Shown: positions 1-8,183 of the stretch, piece after piece
Position numbering within the stretch: position 1 is the first letter of the stretch
Layout: each line of letters begins with the position of its first letter
Assembly (NCBI GenBank): GCA_030696545.1
Contig: JAUYSA010000319.1
Span: 1-12,882, forward strand
Reading direction: 5' to 3'
DNA from: Hyphomonadaceae bacterium
GTDB lineage: Bacteria; Pseudomonadota; Alphaproteobacteria; Caulobacterales; Hyphomonadaceae
Length of the DNA stretch: 12,882 nucleotides
Notes under the pieces: generated by a model
Databases searched by the model: none
What the model was told of the DNA's origin: nothing
What the model saw: the letters and a program-made list of their open reading frames with translations, nothing else
Program-made: the position numbers and the translations under genes

Positions 1-1377
1 AACGCCAAGCTCGGCCTCGTCGTCGACAATGCGCGCATTGCGAGCAACACGCCGATCTTCAACATCACCGGCACGGCGGATATCGCCGCGAACACCGTGC
101 TGACGCCGATTTTCGGCCAGTTCACGACCGAGCCTTTCACATTGCGCGTTCTGAACGCCGGCACGCTGAATCTGGGTGGGCCGCTCGACGCGATGCTGAA
201 TGTGGACTCGCCGTACATTTACGACATCGATCTGGTTCAGCCGAACGCGAATGCAATCGACCTGACGCTCGACGTGAAGACGGCTTCCGAGCTTGGGCTG
301 AATACGCGGCAGACCGGGGCTTACGGCGCTGTGCTTGATCTGATGAGCGAAGACGATGATGTCGGCGCGGCAGTGACGTCCATTCCGGGAGCCGATGAGT
401 TCCTGCGCGGCTGGGCCGACCTCCTGCCCGGCTCCGATGCCGCGACGATGAAGGTGCTCGCCTCCAACGCCACGGCGGCATTTGGCGCAACGGCCAACCG
501 GCTCGACCTGATTTCCAACAAACCCAACGCGCCGGGCGGCGCATGGGTTGAAGAATTCGGCGTGTTCCATTCCTCCGACGCGAGCAGCCGCTCGGCCGGC
601 ATCGAGGGCGGCGGCTTCGGCGTGGCGGCCGGTATCGACGTGCTTTCGACCGGCACCGCGCTGGTCGGAGTTTATGGCGCGCTTGAATCCGCCGAACTCG
701 AAGAAGAGACACGCACCGGCGCTCCGCTCAACGTTTCTCAGACGGCTTTCGGCATCTATGGCGGCTGGCTGAACGGCAATCTGGCGATCAACGGCGCGGC
801 TTCGTTCGGCAATGTGGACTTCACATCCGATCGTAAAGTCGAGGTTGGGTCGCTCTCTGACCAGTTGCGCGCGGAGTGGAGCGGCCAGAGCTATACTGCG
901 GGCGCCCGCGCCACCTACACGCTGCCGATGGGCTGGGTGGACGTGAAACCGTTCGTGGCGGCCGATTACATCGGCTTCAACCAGGACGGCTATCAGGAAA
1001 CCGCAACGACGAACGAGAACCTCGCAATCGAGGCGAGCGACAGCGATGCCTCGCTGGCGACTGCTTCGTATGGCCTCGCGCTGGTCGGCAATCTGGGCGG
1101 TGACGATGCGTTCGTCATGAGGCCCCAGCTGTCGGTCGGGTATCGCAACGTGCTGAACTGGGAAAGCACCCCAGCGACCATGCGTTTCGCAGGGAATACG
1201 GCCGGAACAACGTTCGAGCTTGATCCGGGCGTCGAGCCGGAAGACGCGATCGTCGCGGGCCTTGGCCTGAACATCGACAGCCAGTTCCTCAATGTGAAGA
1301 TTGGCTATGATGCTGAAATCGCGGACTCGTCGTTGACCCATTACGGGTCAGTCACGCTGCGCATGGCGTTCTGGTAG
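1..1377 (+). CDS. Autotransporter, C-terminal part (end of passenger plus beta-barrel), 5' truncated
   Basis: The frame is open from the first base, so the gene begins upstream and 458 residues are visible. The first ~150 residues look like the end of a beta-helical passenger (repeated N/G-rich strands) followed by a linker. The remainder is a typical autotransporter barrel (PF03797 type): it opens with a GGAWVEEFG segment, continues as alternating amphipathic strands with many Gly, Tyr and Phe, and ends in the aromatic C-terminal strand SVTLRMAFW, the outer-membrane insertion signal read by the BAM complex. The protein should sit in the outer membrane and display its passenger at the cell surface (type Va secretion). 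Passenger function cannot be judged because its N-terminal part is outside the window. A hairpin follows about 40 bases after the stop. Confidence 0.88.
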   Translation, partial: NAKLGLVVDNARIASNTPIFNITGTADIAANTVLTPIFGQFTTEPFTLRVLNAGTLNLGGPLDAMLNVDSPYIYDIDLVQPNANAIDLTLDVKTASELGLNTRQTGAYGAVLDLMSEDDDVGAAVTSIPGADEFLRGWADLLPGSDAATMKVLASNATAAFGATANRLDLISNKPNAPGGAWVEEFGVFHSSDASSRSAGIEGGGFGVAAGIDVLSTGTALVGVYGALESAELEEETRTGAPLNVSQTAFGIYGGWLNGNLAINGAASFGNVDFTSDRKVEVGSLSDQLRAEWSGQSYTAGARATYTLPMGWVDVKPFVAADYIGFNQDGYQETATTNENLAIEASDSDASLATASYGLALVGNLGGDDAFVMRPQLSVGYRNVLNWESTPATMRFAGNTAGTTFELDPGVEPEDAIVAGLGLNIDSQFLNVKIGYDAEIADSSLTHYGSVTLRMAFW

Positions 1378-1417
1378 GCCAGCCTTCAATTCAGGCAGGA
1401 TCGTTGCGGATATGCGA

Positions 1418-1436
1418 CAAGCCGCTCGGCGGCTTG
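1418..1436 (+). terminator. Strong hairpin after the autotransporter gene, candidate terminator
   Basis: CAAGCCGC and GCGGCTTG form a perfect 8-bp stem with a 3-base TCG loop. It lies 40 bases after the autotransporter stop and about 50 bases before the patatin start. No T-run follows, so this is not a textbook intrinsic terminator; it could equally protect a 3' end or act with Rho. It also argues against a patatin start at the upstream ATG (1412), because the stem would then be coding. Confidence 0.45.
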
Positions 1437-1489
1437 CCGGAGCGAGCGAGCGTAGCTATCTGCTGGCAGGGCCGCGGAGCAACGGGCGC

Positions 1490-2710
1490 ATGATGCTGCA
1501 TAGGCGGATCGGTCTGCTGGGAAGTCTCGCGCTTGCGGGTTGCGCAACCGCACCGCGCCTTGATACGCCGCCTGCCTCTCCCGCTGATGCTTCGCCTCCC
1601 GGATTTGCGGTGGGCATCCGCACCGATTCCATGGATCGCGACTTTCTCGTCGAACAACTTCCCAAGACCACCCGCGCGATCAAGGCGATGAGCGATGGGT
1701 CCGTCGATGTGCTCGCCCTGTCAGGCGGCGGCGCGGGCGGCGCTTATGGCGCGGGCATTCTGGTCGGGCTCACCAACGCAAAGCAACGTCCGGTCTTCGA
1801 GATCGTTACAGGCGTTTCGACAGGAGCATTGATTGCGCCCTTCGCATTTCTTGGCCCCGAATGGGACGGCAAGCTGACGGAAGCCTATCGCGGCGAGGCG
1901 ACTGACAAGCTTCTTGTGTCGCGCGGTTTCGGAATGCTGTTCGGGTCCAGCGTTTTTGAAGGCGGCCCGCTGCAGGAACTCGTTGAGCGGTTCGTGACGG
2001 ATGAACTGATAGGCGCCGTCGCGAAGGAAGCGGCGACGGGCCGCGTGCTTCTCGTTGCGACCACCAATCTCGACCGCGAAGAGACAGTCATCTGGAACAT
2101 GGGCACGATAGCGCAGGAAGGCGGCGACCGTGCGCGTGAGTTGTTCCGTGACGTTCTGGTCGCGTCATCGAGCGTGCCGGGGGTATTTCCGCCCGTCATG
2201 ATCGATGTTGAAAAGGACGGCGTGAAATATCAGGAGATGCATGTCGATGGCGGCGCCTCCACACCGTTCTTCATCGCTCCAGATATTGCGCTGATCCTCG
2301 GCGAGCCGCCTGAAAGCCTGCGCGGCGCGCATATCTATGTGATCGTCAACGGCCCAGCTTCATCCCCTGCCCGCACGACGCTCAACAATCCGGTCGATGT
2401 AGCCTCGCGCAGCTTCACCGCGGTCATGAATCACATGACCCGCACCGCTCTGGTGCAGGCGGACGTGTTCGCCAAGCGCGGCGAGATGACGTTCGCATTC
2501 ACCACCATTCCAGCCGCCGTGGCCTACGCCGGTCCACTTGCTTTCGATCAGGTAAGCATGCGCGAAACATTTGACTACGGAATGCGCTGCGCGACGCGCG
2601 GGCTGGCCTGGGTGAACACCGAACAGGCAATCGCGCGTGCCCAGATCGCCGGGAACGAGATTGCGCCGTTCGAGACTGCCGGCTGCCCCAAACTCGAAGT
2701 CGCGGAGTAG
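1490..2710 (+). CDS. Patatin-like phospholipase, predicted lipoprotein
   Basis: This is a patatin-family serine lipid acyl hydrolase (406 aa). The oxyanion-hole motif SGGGAGGAYG lies at about residues 78-87, the nucleophile motif GVSTG at 108-112 (Ser110), and the partner Asp in VDGG at Asp253, so the Ser-Asp dyad is intact. I chose the ATG at 1490: CGGAG at 1475-1479 is a reasonable ribosome site, and the start gives a short signal peptide ending in a lipobox, LALAGC (Cys18). The in-frame ATG at 1412 would bury the signal and run through a hairpin. The Pro/Ala/Ser-rich stretch after Cys18 is a usual lipoprotein tether. The protein probably faces the periplasm and cleaves phospholipid or other acyl esters. 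It lacks the POTRA and barrel of type Vd patatin autotransporters. The true substrate is unknown. Confidence 0.88.
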   Translation: MMLHRRIGLLGSLALAGCATAPRLDTPPASPADASPPGFAVGIRTDSMDRDFLVEQLPKTTRAIKAMSDGSVDVLALSGGGAGGAYGAGILVGLTNAKQRPVFEIVTGVSTGALIAPFAFLGPEWDGKLTEAYRGEATDKLLVSRGFGMLFGSSVFEGGPLQELVERFVTDELIGAVAKEAATGRVLLVATTNLDREETVIWNMGTIAQEGGDRARELFRDVLVASSSVPGVFPPVMIDVEKDGVKYQEMHVDGGASTPFFIAPDIALILGEPPESLRGAHIYVIVNGPASSPARTTLNNPVDVASRSFTAVMNHMTRTALVQADVFAKRGEMTFAFTTIPAAVAYAGPLAFDQVSMRETFDYGMRCATRGLAWVNTEQAIARAQIAGNEIAPFETAGCPKLEVAE

Positions 2711-2727
2711 CCCAGCCGCATTGCGTC

Positions 2728-2758
2728 TTGTCGCGGCAGCGCCTTCGGCTGATATGAT
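2728..2758 (+). promoter_or_regulatory. Possible promoter ahead of the aldehyde dehydrogenase gene
   Basis: TTGTCG at 2728-2733 could be a -35 element. GATATG at 2751-2756 (17-base spacer) or TATGAT at 2753-2758 (19-base spacer) could be the -10. The gap after the patatin gene is 96 bases, enough for a separate promoter, and a weak CAGC/GCTG hairpin overlaps it. The match is partial and by eye only. Confidence 0.25.
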
Positions 2759-2806
2759 GCGCGAGATAGTATTTCCCGCATGAATACTGCGGCTGGAGGA
2801 CTGACG

Positions 2807-4279
2807 ATGGCGGATGGCGCAACGGGTGAACTCGGCCGCATCGGATTGAAGCGCGCCGATCTGTTTCGCGAACAATGCTATATCGGCGGCAAGTGGACAG
2901 GCGACCCGACGCACCCCGTCCACAACCCGGCGACCGGCGGCCTGATCGGACGCATTCCCAATCTCGGAAAATCAGAAACGGAGCGCGCGGTGGCTGCGGC
3001 TGAAGCCGCGCTGCCGCAATGGCGCGCCCAGACCGCCAAGGCTCGTGCGGACAACATGCGCAAGTGGAGCGACCTGATGGTGAAGCATCAGGACGATCTT
3101 GCGCGCCTGATGACGGCAGAGCAAGGCAAGCCTCTGGCCGAGGCCCGAGGCGAAGTCGTTTATGCGGGCTCATTCTTCGAATGGTTTGGCGAGGAAGCAA
3201 GGCGCGCGTATGGCGACCTGATCCCCGGACCCGCAGCAGACCGGCGCATCCTGGTGATGAAGCAGCCGGTTGGCGTTGTTGGCGCGATCACGCCGTGGAA
3301 TTTTCCGGCGGCGATGATCACGCGCAAAGTCGGTCCGGCGATTGCGGCTGGCTGCACGGCCGTGCTCAAGCCTTCCGAGCTGACGCCCTACTCCGCTCTG
3401 GCGATTGCGCTTCTGGGTGAAGAGGCTGGGTTGCCGCCGGGCGTGTTCAATATCGTGACGGGCGATGCCGAACCGATTGGCCGGGTACTGACGGAAGACC
3501 CACGGATCGCGAAATTCACTTTTACAGGCTCAACGCCGGTGGGCAAGAAGCTGGCGGCGCAGTGCGCCTCCACAGTGAAGCGGGTATCGCTGGAGCTGGG
3601 CGGGAACGCGCCGTTCCTGGTGTTTGACGATGCCGATATCGATGCGGCAGTCGCGGGTGCGATCATCTCCAAGTTCCGCAACACGGGACAGACGTGCGTT
3701 TGCGCGAACCGTTTCTTCGTGCAGGACGGCATCTATGACAAGTTCGCCAAGCTGCTGGCAGAGAAGGCTGCCGACCTTGTCGTCGGCGACGGGCTTGCGG
3801 GCGTGACGCAGCAGGGACCGCTGATCAACATGAAGGCGCTAGAAAAGGTCGAGGCGCACGTTGCGGATGCGCTTGGCCACGGCGCCAAGGCGCTGACCGG
3901 CGCTTCGAAGGACAAGCACGGCGGGACGTTCTTCCAGCCGACTGTGCTGCGCGATGTGGCGCCGGATGCTCTTCTGGCGCGGGAAGAGACGTTTGGCCCG
4001 GTTGCTGGCCTGATCCGCTTCAAGGATGAAGCCGACGCGATCCGCATGGCGAACGATAGCCGCGCAGGACTCGCTGCTTATGCCTATACGCGCGACCTCT
4101 CGCGTTCATGGCGCGTGGCCGAGGCGCTTGAGTACGGCATGGTTGGCATGAACACCGGGCTGATCTCGAGCGAGACCCTGCCGTTTGGCGGCGTCAAGGA
4201 ATCCGGCATCGGGCGCGAGGGCTCCAAGTACGGCATCGAGGAGTTCCTCGAAGTGAAATCCATCGTCGTCCAGCTCTAG
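2807..4279 (+). CDS. gabD: NAD(P)-dependent succinate-semialdehyde dehydrogenase (GabD type)
   Basis: This aldehyde dehydrogenase oxidises succinate semialdehyde to succinate, the last step of GABA breakdown, in the cytoplasm. At 490 aa it has the family's usual length. ALDH signatures run in order: ITPWNFP at the cofactor site, FTGSTPVGKK in the Rossmann fold, the general-base Glu263 in LELGG, and the nucleophile Cys297 in GQTCVCANR, 34 residues after the Glu as expected. The Cys-Val-Cys-Ala-Asn-Arg form of the active-site loop is characteristic of GabD rather than of generic ALDHs. The start at 2807 is set by GGAGGA (2795-2800) six bases upstream; the in-frame ATG at 2780 has no such site and would add nine residues. 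A related role, such as glutarate semialdehyde oxidation, cannot be excluded. The next gene is a GabP-like permease on the same strand. Confidence 0.9.
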   Translation: MADGATGELGRIGLKRADLFREQCYIGGKWTGDPTHPVHNPATGGLIGRIPNLGKSETERAVAAAEAALPQWRAQTAKARADNMRKWSDLMVKHQDDLARLMTAEQGKPLAEARGEVVYAGSFFEWFGEEARRAYGDLIPGPAADRRILVMKQPVGVVGAITPWNFPAAMITRKVGPAIAAGCTAVLKPSELTPYSALAIALLGEEAGLPPGVFNIVTGDAEPIGRVLTEDPRIAKFTFTGSTPVGKKLAAQCASTVKRVSLELGGNAPFLVFDDADIDAAVAGAIISKFRNTGQTCVCANRFFVQDGIYDKFAKLLAEKAADLVVGDGLAGVTQQGPLINMKALEKVEAHVADALGHGAKALTGASKDKHGGTFFQPTVLRDVAPDALLAREETFGPVAGLIRFKDEADAIRMANDSRAGLAAYAYTRDLSRSWRVAEALEYGMVGMNTGLISSETLPFGGVKESGIGREGSKYGIEEFLEVKSIVVQL

Positions 4280-4330
4280 CGCAGGGTGTTGCAAAATCTC
4301 CGATCTGGGGTGCTGATGGCCTGACGGGCC

Positions 4331-4347
4331 GAGGGGAGATCAGCTTG
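4331..4347 (+). promoter_or_regulatory. Ribosome binding site that supports a TTG start
   Basis: GAGGGGAG (4331-4338) sits six bases before TTG at 4345. No ATG or GTG in the same frame lies as close to a comparable site, so this decides the permease start. ATCTCC at 4296-4301 can pair with GGAGAT at 4335-4340, which would cover this site. Confidence 0.6.
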
Positions 4348-5730
4348 GACGAACCTGCAACGACAGACGCCCTGCCGGGCGCGCCAACGCTCGCGAAGTC
4401 TCTTCGGGCGCGGCATGTCGCAATGATCTCGATCGGCGGCATCATCGGCGGCGGCCTGTTCGTCAATTCGATGGTCGCCATTGCGAATATCGGTCCGGCG
4501 GTCGTGGTCAGCTATCTTCTCACCGGCGCGATCGTGTTTCTCGTGATGCGCATGATCGGTGAGATGGCGATGGCGTATCCCGATACCGGGGCGTTCACGG
4601 AGTTTGCGCGCATTGGTCTCGGCAACCTGGCCGGTTTCACATCGGGATGGCTCTACTGGTATTTCTGGGTCGTCGTCGTCGCTTTCGAGGCGATTGTCGG
4701 CGCACGCATCATGGCGCAATGGTTGCCACCGGAAATCCCACCCTGGGTTACGGCAGCTGTTCTCACCGTGTTGCTGACCGGCTCGAACCTGCTGTCGACG
4801 CGCAGCTATGGCGAGTTCGAATTCTGGTTCTCGTCCATCAAGGTCGTGGCGATCATCGTCTTCATCGTGATTGGCTGCGCCTACATCTTCGGCTGGAACC
4901 CGACAGGACAGAGCACGCTCGGCAACCTCGTGAGCTATGATGGCTTCGCGCCCATGGGCTGGTCGCCCGTGCTGGTCGGCGTGGTTTCGCTGATCTTCAC
5001 GCTGGTCGGCGCCGAGATCGCCACCGTCGCCGCAGCCGAAGCGCGCGAGGGACAGAAGGTGATCGCCAACCTCACCACCACGCTGGTCTTCCGCATTCTC
5101 GTTTTCTACGTACTTTCGATTGCGGTCATCGTTGCTGTCGTGCCGTGGACGGAGATTGCGGCTCAATCGAAAATCCAGGTGATGTCGCCTTTCACCATGG
5201 CGCTCGACAAGGTCGGCATTCCCGGCGCGGTCATGGCGATGGACATCATCGTGCTCGTGGCGGTGCTCTCCTGCCTGAACTCCGGCATCTACGTCGCCTC
5301 GCGCGTGATGTTCACCTTGGCGTCGAAGGGCGATGCGCCCAGATCCATTGTGAAACTGGACAAACGCGGCGTGCCGGCGCGCGCCATTCTCGTTGCCGCC
5401 GTGCTGTCGCTGGTCTGCGTTGTGATGGACGCGTTCCTGAAGGACTGGTTCTCTTTCCTCCTGAACGCTTCCGGCGCTCTGATGCTGTTCATCTACATGA
5501 CCATCGTTGCCGCGCACCTTGTGTTGCGCAAACGCATTCCGCCGGAAAAGCTGCAGCTGAAGACATGGTTTTATCCGTGGTCCGGAATTATCGCGTTTGC
5601 AGCAATGGGCGCTGTGCTTGTCGCCATGGCGTTCAAGGAGGGCAGCCGCAACGAGCTGATCGCTTCGACGGCCTGCCTGCTGGTCTTCGTCGCAGGGTAT
5701 TTCATTTTCCGACACAGGCGGACGACGTAA
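4345..5730 (+). CDS. GabP-like APC-superfamily amino-acid permease
   Basis: This is an inner-membrane amino-acid:proton symporter of the APC/AAT group (461 aa, about twelve hydrophobic segments). The first helix carries the family motif ISIGGIIGGGLFV after a short polar N-terminus. Later segments resemble GabP closely: LTGSNLLS followed by YGEFEFW near residues 145-165, GAEIATVAAAEA near 225-236, and SCLNSGIYVASRVMF in helix 8. That likeness and the gabD neighbour make GABA or a similar amino acid the best substrate guess. AroP, PheP and CycA-like carriers share much of the pattern, so I give no symbol. Translation starts at TTG with a strong ribosome site. It lies 65 bases after gabD on the same strand and is probably co-transcribed with it. 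Confidence 0.85.
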   Translation: MDEPATTDALPGAPTLAKSLRARHVAMISIGGIIGGGLFVNSMVAIANIGPAVVVSYLLTGAIVFLVMRMIGEMAMAYPDTGAFTEFARIGLGNLAGFTSGWLYWYFWVVVVAFEAIVGARIMAQWLPPEIPPWVTAAVLTVLLTGSNLLSTRSYGEFEFWFSSIKVVAIIVFIVIGCAYIFGWNPTGQSTLGNLVSYDGFAPMGWSPVLVGVVSLIFTLVGAEIATVAAAEAREGQKVIANLTTTLVFRILVFYVLSIAVIVAVVPWTEIAAQSKIQVMSPFTMALDKVGIPGAVMAMDIIVLVAVLSCLNSGIYVASRVMFTLASKGDAPRSIVKLDKRGVPARAILVAAVLSLVCVVMDAFLKDWFSFLLNASGALMLFIYMTIVAAHLVLRKRIPPEKLQLKTWFYPWSGIIAFAAMGAVLVAMAFKEGSRNELIASTACLLVFVAGYFIFRHRRTT

Positions 5731-5770
5731 CGTCAAGCGTATCGCTGGACGCTGGCGTCAACGCGGGAAC

Positions 5771-5793
5771 GGCGCCAATCTGCGCTTGGCGCC
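5771..5793 (+). terminator. Perfect hairpin between the permease and the GMC gene
   Basis: GGCGCCAA and TTGGCGCC form a perfect 8-bp stem with a 7-base loop, 40 bases after the permease stop. No T-run follows. It may end the gabD-permease transcript or act in the leader of the dehydrogenase genes. A TTG at 5786, in frame with the GMC gene, lies inside the stem and so is unlikely to be its start. Confidence 0.45.
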
Positions 5794-5827
5794 ACAAGAA
5801 GCGCTGCAGACGCGTGAGGGATCGGCC

Positions 5828-7561
5828 ATGCAAAATCTCAGCGACGGTTCGCGTGCGGCGCGGACGTTCGACGCCATCGTTGTCGGCAGCGGCATCAGCG
5901 GTGGCTGGGCGGCGAAGGAGCTGACCGAGAAGGGGCTCAAGACGCTGGTGCTGGAACGCGGCCCGCAAGTGAAGCACGTCGAGGGCTACAAGACCTTCGC
6001 GATGAACCCGTGGGACTTCCGCTTTGCCGGCGGGCGCACACCGCAGGAAGAGATCGACAAGCATTACCCGAAACAGTCGCGCACCGGCTATACGATCAAC
6101 GACCAGTGGAAGCATTTCTTCGTCAAGGATGACGAGCATCCCTATACCGAGGTGAAGCGCTTCGACTGGATGCGCGGCTATCAGGTCGGCGGACGCTCGC
6201 TGACATGGGCGCGCCAGAGCTATCGCCACAGCGATCTTGATTTTGAAGCAAATGCCAAGGAAGGCGTCGGCGTCGATTGGCCGATCCGCTATGCGGACCT
6301 TGCGCCGTGGTACAGCCATGTCGAGAAGTGGATCGGCGTCAGCGGCCAGACCGAAGGCCTGCCGCAACTGCCTGATGGCGATTTCCAGCCGCCGATGGAA
6401 ATGAACGTCGTCGAGAAGGATCTCAAGGCGAAGGTCGAGGGCAAGTTCGCCGAGCGCACTGTCACCATCGGCCGCGCCGCGCACCTGACCAAGCCTACGG
6501 ACGAGCAGATGAAGCTTGGCCGGGGCACATGCCAGAGCCGCAATCTGTGCATGCGCGGCTGCGCTTTCGGGGCGTACTTCTCGTCCAACGCGGCAACGCT
6601 CGTGGCGGCGGCCAACACCGGCAACATGACGCTCCAGCCGGACTCGGTGGTCACGGCCATCCTGTTCGACAGGACGGCCAACAAGGCGACCGGCGTGCGC
6701 GTGCTCGATGCGACAACCAAGGTCGAGACAGAATACTATGCGAAGGTGATCTTCCTTTGCGCGTCAGCACTGAACACCACCTGGATCATGATGAATTCGA
6801 AGAGCGACCGCTTCCCGGAAGGGTTCGGCAACGACTCTGACGAACTCGGCCGCAACGTGATGGACCACCACTTCCTCGTGGGCGCGCAGGCCGACGTGGA
6901 GGGGCATGAAGATCGCTATTATGCGGGCCGCAGGCCCAACGGCATCTACATCCCGCGCTTCCGAAACCTCGGCGATGCGGCGACCAAGCAGAAGGACTTC
7001 ACACGTGGCTATGGCTATCAGGGCGGCGCAAGCCGCTCCGGCTGGCAGCGGCTGGTTGGCGAGATGGGTTTCGGCAAGGAACTGAAGGACGAAATCGAAC
7101 AGCCTGGCGACTGGACGATAGGGATCACGGCATTCGGCGAGATCCTGCCCTATCGCGACAACCGTGTGACGCTGAACAATGACCTGAAAGACATTCACGG
7201 CCTGCCCACGCTGACCATGGACGTCACCATCCGCGAGAACGAGATGAACATGCGGAAGGACATGCAGACGGCGGGCATGGAAATGCTGGAAGCGGCCGGG
7301 TTCAAGAATGTGAAGGGCTTCGACCGCACCTATGCGCCGGGCCTTGGCATCCATGAAATGGGCACGGCGCGGATGGGGCGCGACCCGAAGACTTCTGTGC
7401 TCAACGCCTATAGTCAGGTTCACGCCTGCAAGAACGTCTATGTAACGGATGGCGCGGCGATGACATCTGCTTCGTGCGTGAACCCTTCCCTGACTTACAT
7501 GGCGTTGACGGCACGGGCGGCGGATCACGCTGTGAATGCGCTGAAGCGCGGCGAACTCTAG
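5828..7561 (+). CDS. GMC-family FAD oxidoreductase, catalytic subunit of a probable periplasmic sugar/glycoside dehydrogenase
   Basis: This FAD enzyme (577 aa) should oxidise a sugar hydroxyl. The FAD motif VVGSGISGG is at residues 18-26 and the ribose-binding acid is Glu43. The C-terminal GMC catalytic pair is His509 (GIHEMGTARMG) and Asn552 (CVNPSLT), 43 residues apart as in bacterial FAD glucose dehydrogenase. Cys235, Cys241 and Cys245 have the C-x5-C-x3-C spacing that binds a 3Fe-4S cluster in that enzyme, so electrons probably leave through a cluster to a cytochrome instead of to oxygen. There is no signal peptide. The next gene encodes a Tat-signal small subunit, and in this family the folded pair is exported together. 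The start at 5828 has GAGGGA (5816-5821) six bases upstream. Glucoside 3-dehydrogenase is the favoured activity because of the DUF1080 neighbour; gluconate, fructose or glucose dehydrogenase are alternatives. Confidence 0.88.
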   Translation: MQNLSDGSRAARTFDAIVVGSGISGGWAAKELTEKGLKTLVLERGPQVKHVEGYKTFAMNPWDFRFAGGRTPQEEIDKHYPKQSRTGYTINDQWKHFFVKDDEHPYTEVKRFDWMRGYQVGGRSLTWARQSYRHSDLDFEANAKEGVGVDWPIRYADLAPWYSHVEKWIGVSGQTEGLPQLPDGDFQPPMEMNVVEKDLKAKVEGKFAERTVTIGRAAHLTKPTDEQMKLGRGTCQSRNLCMRGCAFGAYFSSNAATLVAAANTGNMTLQPDSVVTAILFDRTANKATGVRVLDATTKVETEYYAKVIFLCASALNTTWIMMNSKSDRFPEGFGNDSDELGRNVMDHHFLVGAQADVEGHEDRYYAGRRPNGIYIPRFRNLGDAATKQKDFTRGYGYQGGASRSGWQRLVGEMGFGKELKDEIEQPGDWTIGITAFGEILPYRDNRVTLNNDLKDIHGLPTLTMDVTIRENEMNMRKDMQTAGMEMLEAAGFKNVKGFDRTYAPGLGIHEMGTARMGRDPKTSVLNAYSQVHACKNVYVTDGAAMTSASCVNPSLTYMALTARAADHAVNALKRGEL

Positions 7562-7572
7562 GAGCAACGCAC

Positions 7573-8175
7573 ATGATGGATCGTCGCGAACTTCTGCACC
7601 GCGCCTCGATACTACTGGGCGGGGCCATTTCTGCGAGCACAGCGGCCGGCGTTCTGGCTGGCTGCGTCGCCACTCCTGAGCAGACCGCCACCGCGCAACC
7701 GCCACAAGGCGGCTTCCTGAAGGCGGGCGAGATGGCGATCATTGCGGCGATGGCGGATCAGATCATCCCGCGAACTGATACGCCGGGCGCGCTGGATGCT
7801 GGCGTGCCAGCATATATCGATCGCATGGCCACAGGCTATTACAGCGATATCGATCGCGGGGTTCTGCGCGGCGGGCTTATCCAGATCGCGACGGATACGA
7901 TGGAATTCCGCGGCAAGTCGTTTGATGAACTTTCGAGCGACGACCAGATCCTGCTGATGAAGAAGTACGATCAGGCGCAGTATGAGCAGACGCGCCGGAA
8001 TGCGGGTATTACCGGAGCCGTTCCGCACTTCTTCCGGATGATCAAGGAGCTGACCATCATCGGCTATTGCGTCTCTGAACCGGGCGCGACGAAGCTGATG
8101 AAGTATTCGCAGACGCCGGGGCCGTATCGCGGCGATGTGCCGTATGCCGAGATCGGCAAGGCGTGGGCGACTTAG
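7573..8175 (+). CDS. Gluconate 2-dehydrogenase subunit 3 family protein, Tat-exported small subunit
   Basis: This small subunit (200 aa, PF13618 type) partners the GMC flavoprotein. Residues 1-31 hold a twin-arginine signal (DRRELLHR, then a hydrophobic stretch) ending in a lipobox, VLAGC, with Cys31 as the likely lipidated residue. It would therefore carry the folded flavoprotein through Tat and anchor it to a membrane on the periplasmic side. The body contains the family's early segment about preventing an all-site match to other folds: ADQIIPRTDTPGALDAGVPAYID, shown here only as its core DQIIPRTDTPGALDAGV near residue 57. AGGAG (7560-7564) overlaps the GMC stop and is eight bases before the ATG at 7573; the 11-base gap makes a two-gene operon certain enough. 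No cytochrome c subunit follows; the next gene is on the opposite strand. Confidence 0.87.
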   Translation: MMDRRELLHRASILLGGAISASTAAGVLAGCVATPEQTATAQPPQGGFLKAGEMAIIAAMADQIIPRTDTPGALDAGVPAYIDRMATGYYSDIDRGVLRGGLIQIATDTMEFRGKSFDELSSDDQILLMKKYDQAQYEQTRRNAGITGAVPHFFRMIKELTIIGYCVSEPGATKLMKYSQTPGPYRGDVPYAEIGKAWAT

Positions 8176-8183
8176 GGAAGCAC

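Noticed and set aside
137..712. A minus-strand open frame opposite the autotransporter
   Set aside because: The product is Arg/Pro/Ser-rich with no domain, and the plus strand encodes a convincing barrel.
1412..1489. Upstream in-frame ATG for the patatin gene
   Set aside because: It would put 26 residues before the signal peptide and code through an 8-bp hairpin. The ATG at 1490 has a ribosome site and yields a proper lipoprotein signal.
4276..5736. An open frame of 486 codons on the minus strand opposite the permease
   Set aside because: It has the same codon-aligned shadow explanation. The translation is polar and His/Asp/Arg-rich, whereas the plus strand encodes a clear twelve-helix permease.
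5828..7561. Choline dehydrogenase or alcohol oxidase assignment for the GMC protein
   Set aside because: The paired small subunit, the three-cysteine cluster motif and the sugar-gene context fit the periplasmic sugar dehydrogenase group instead.
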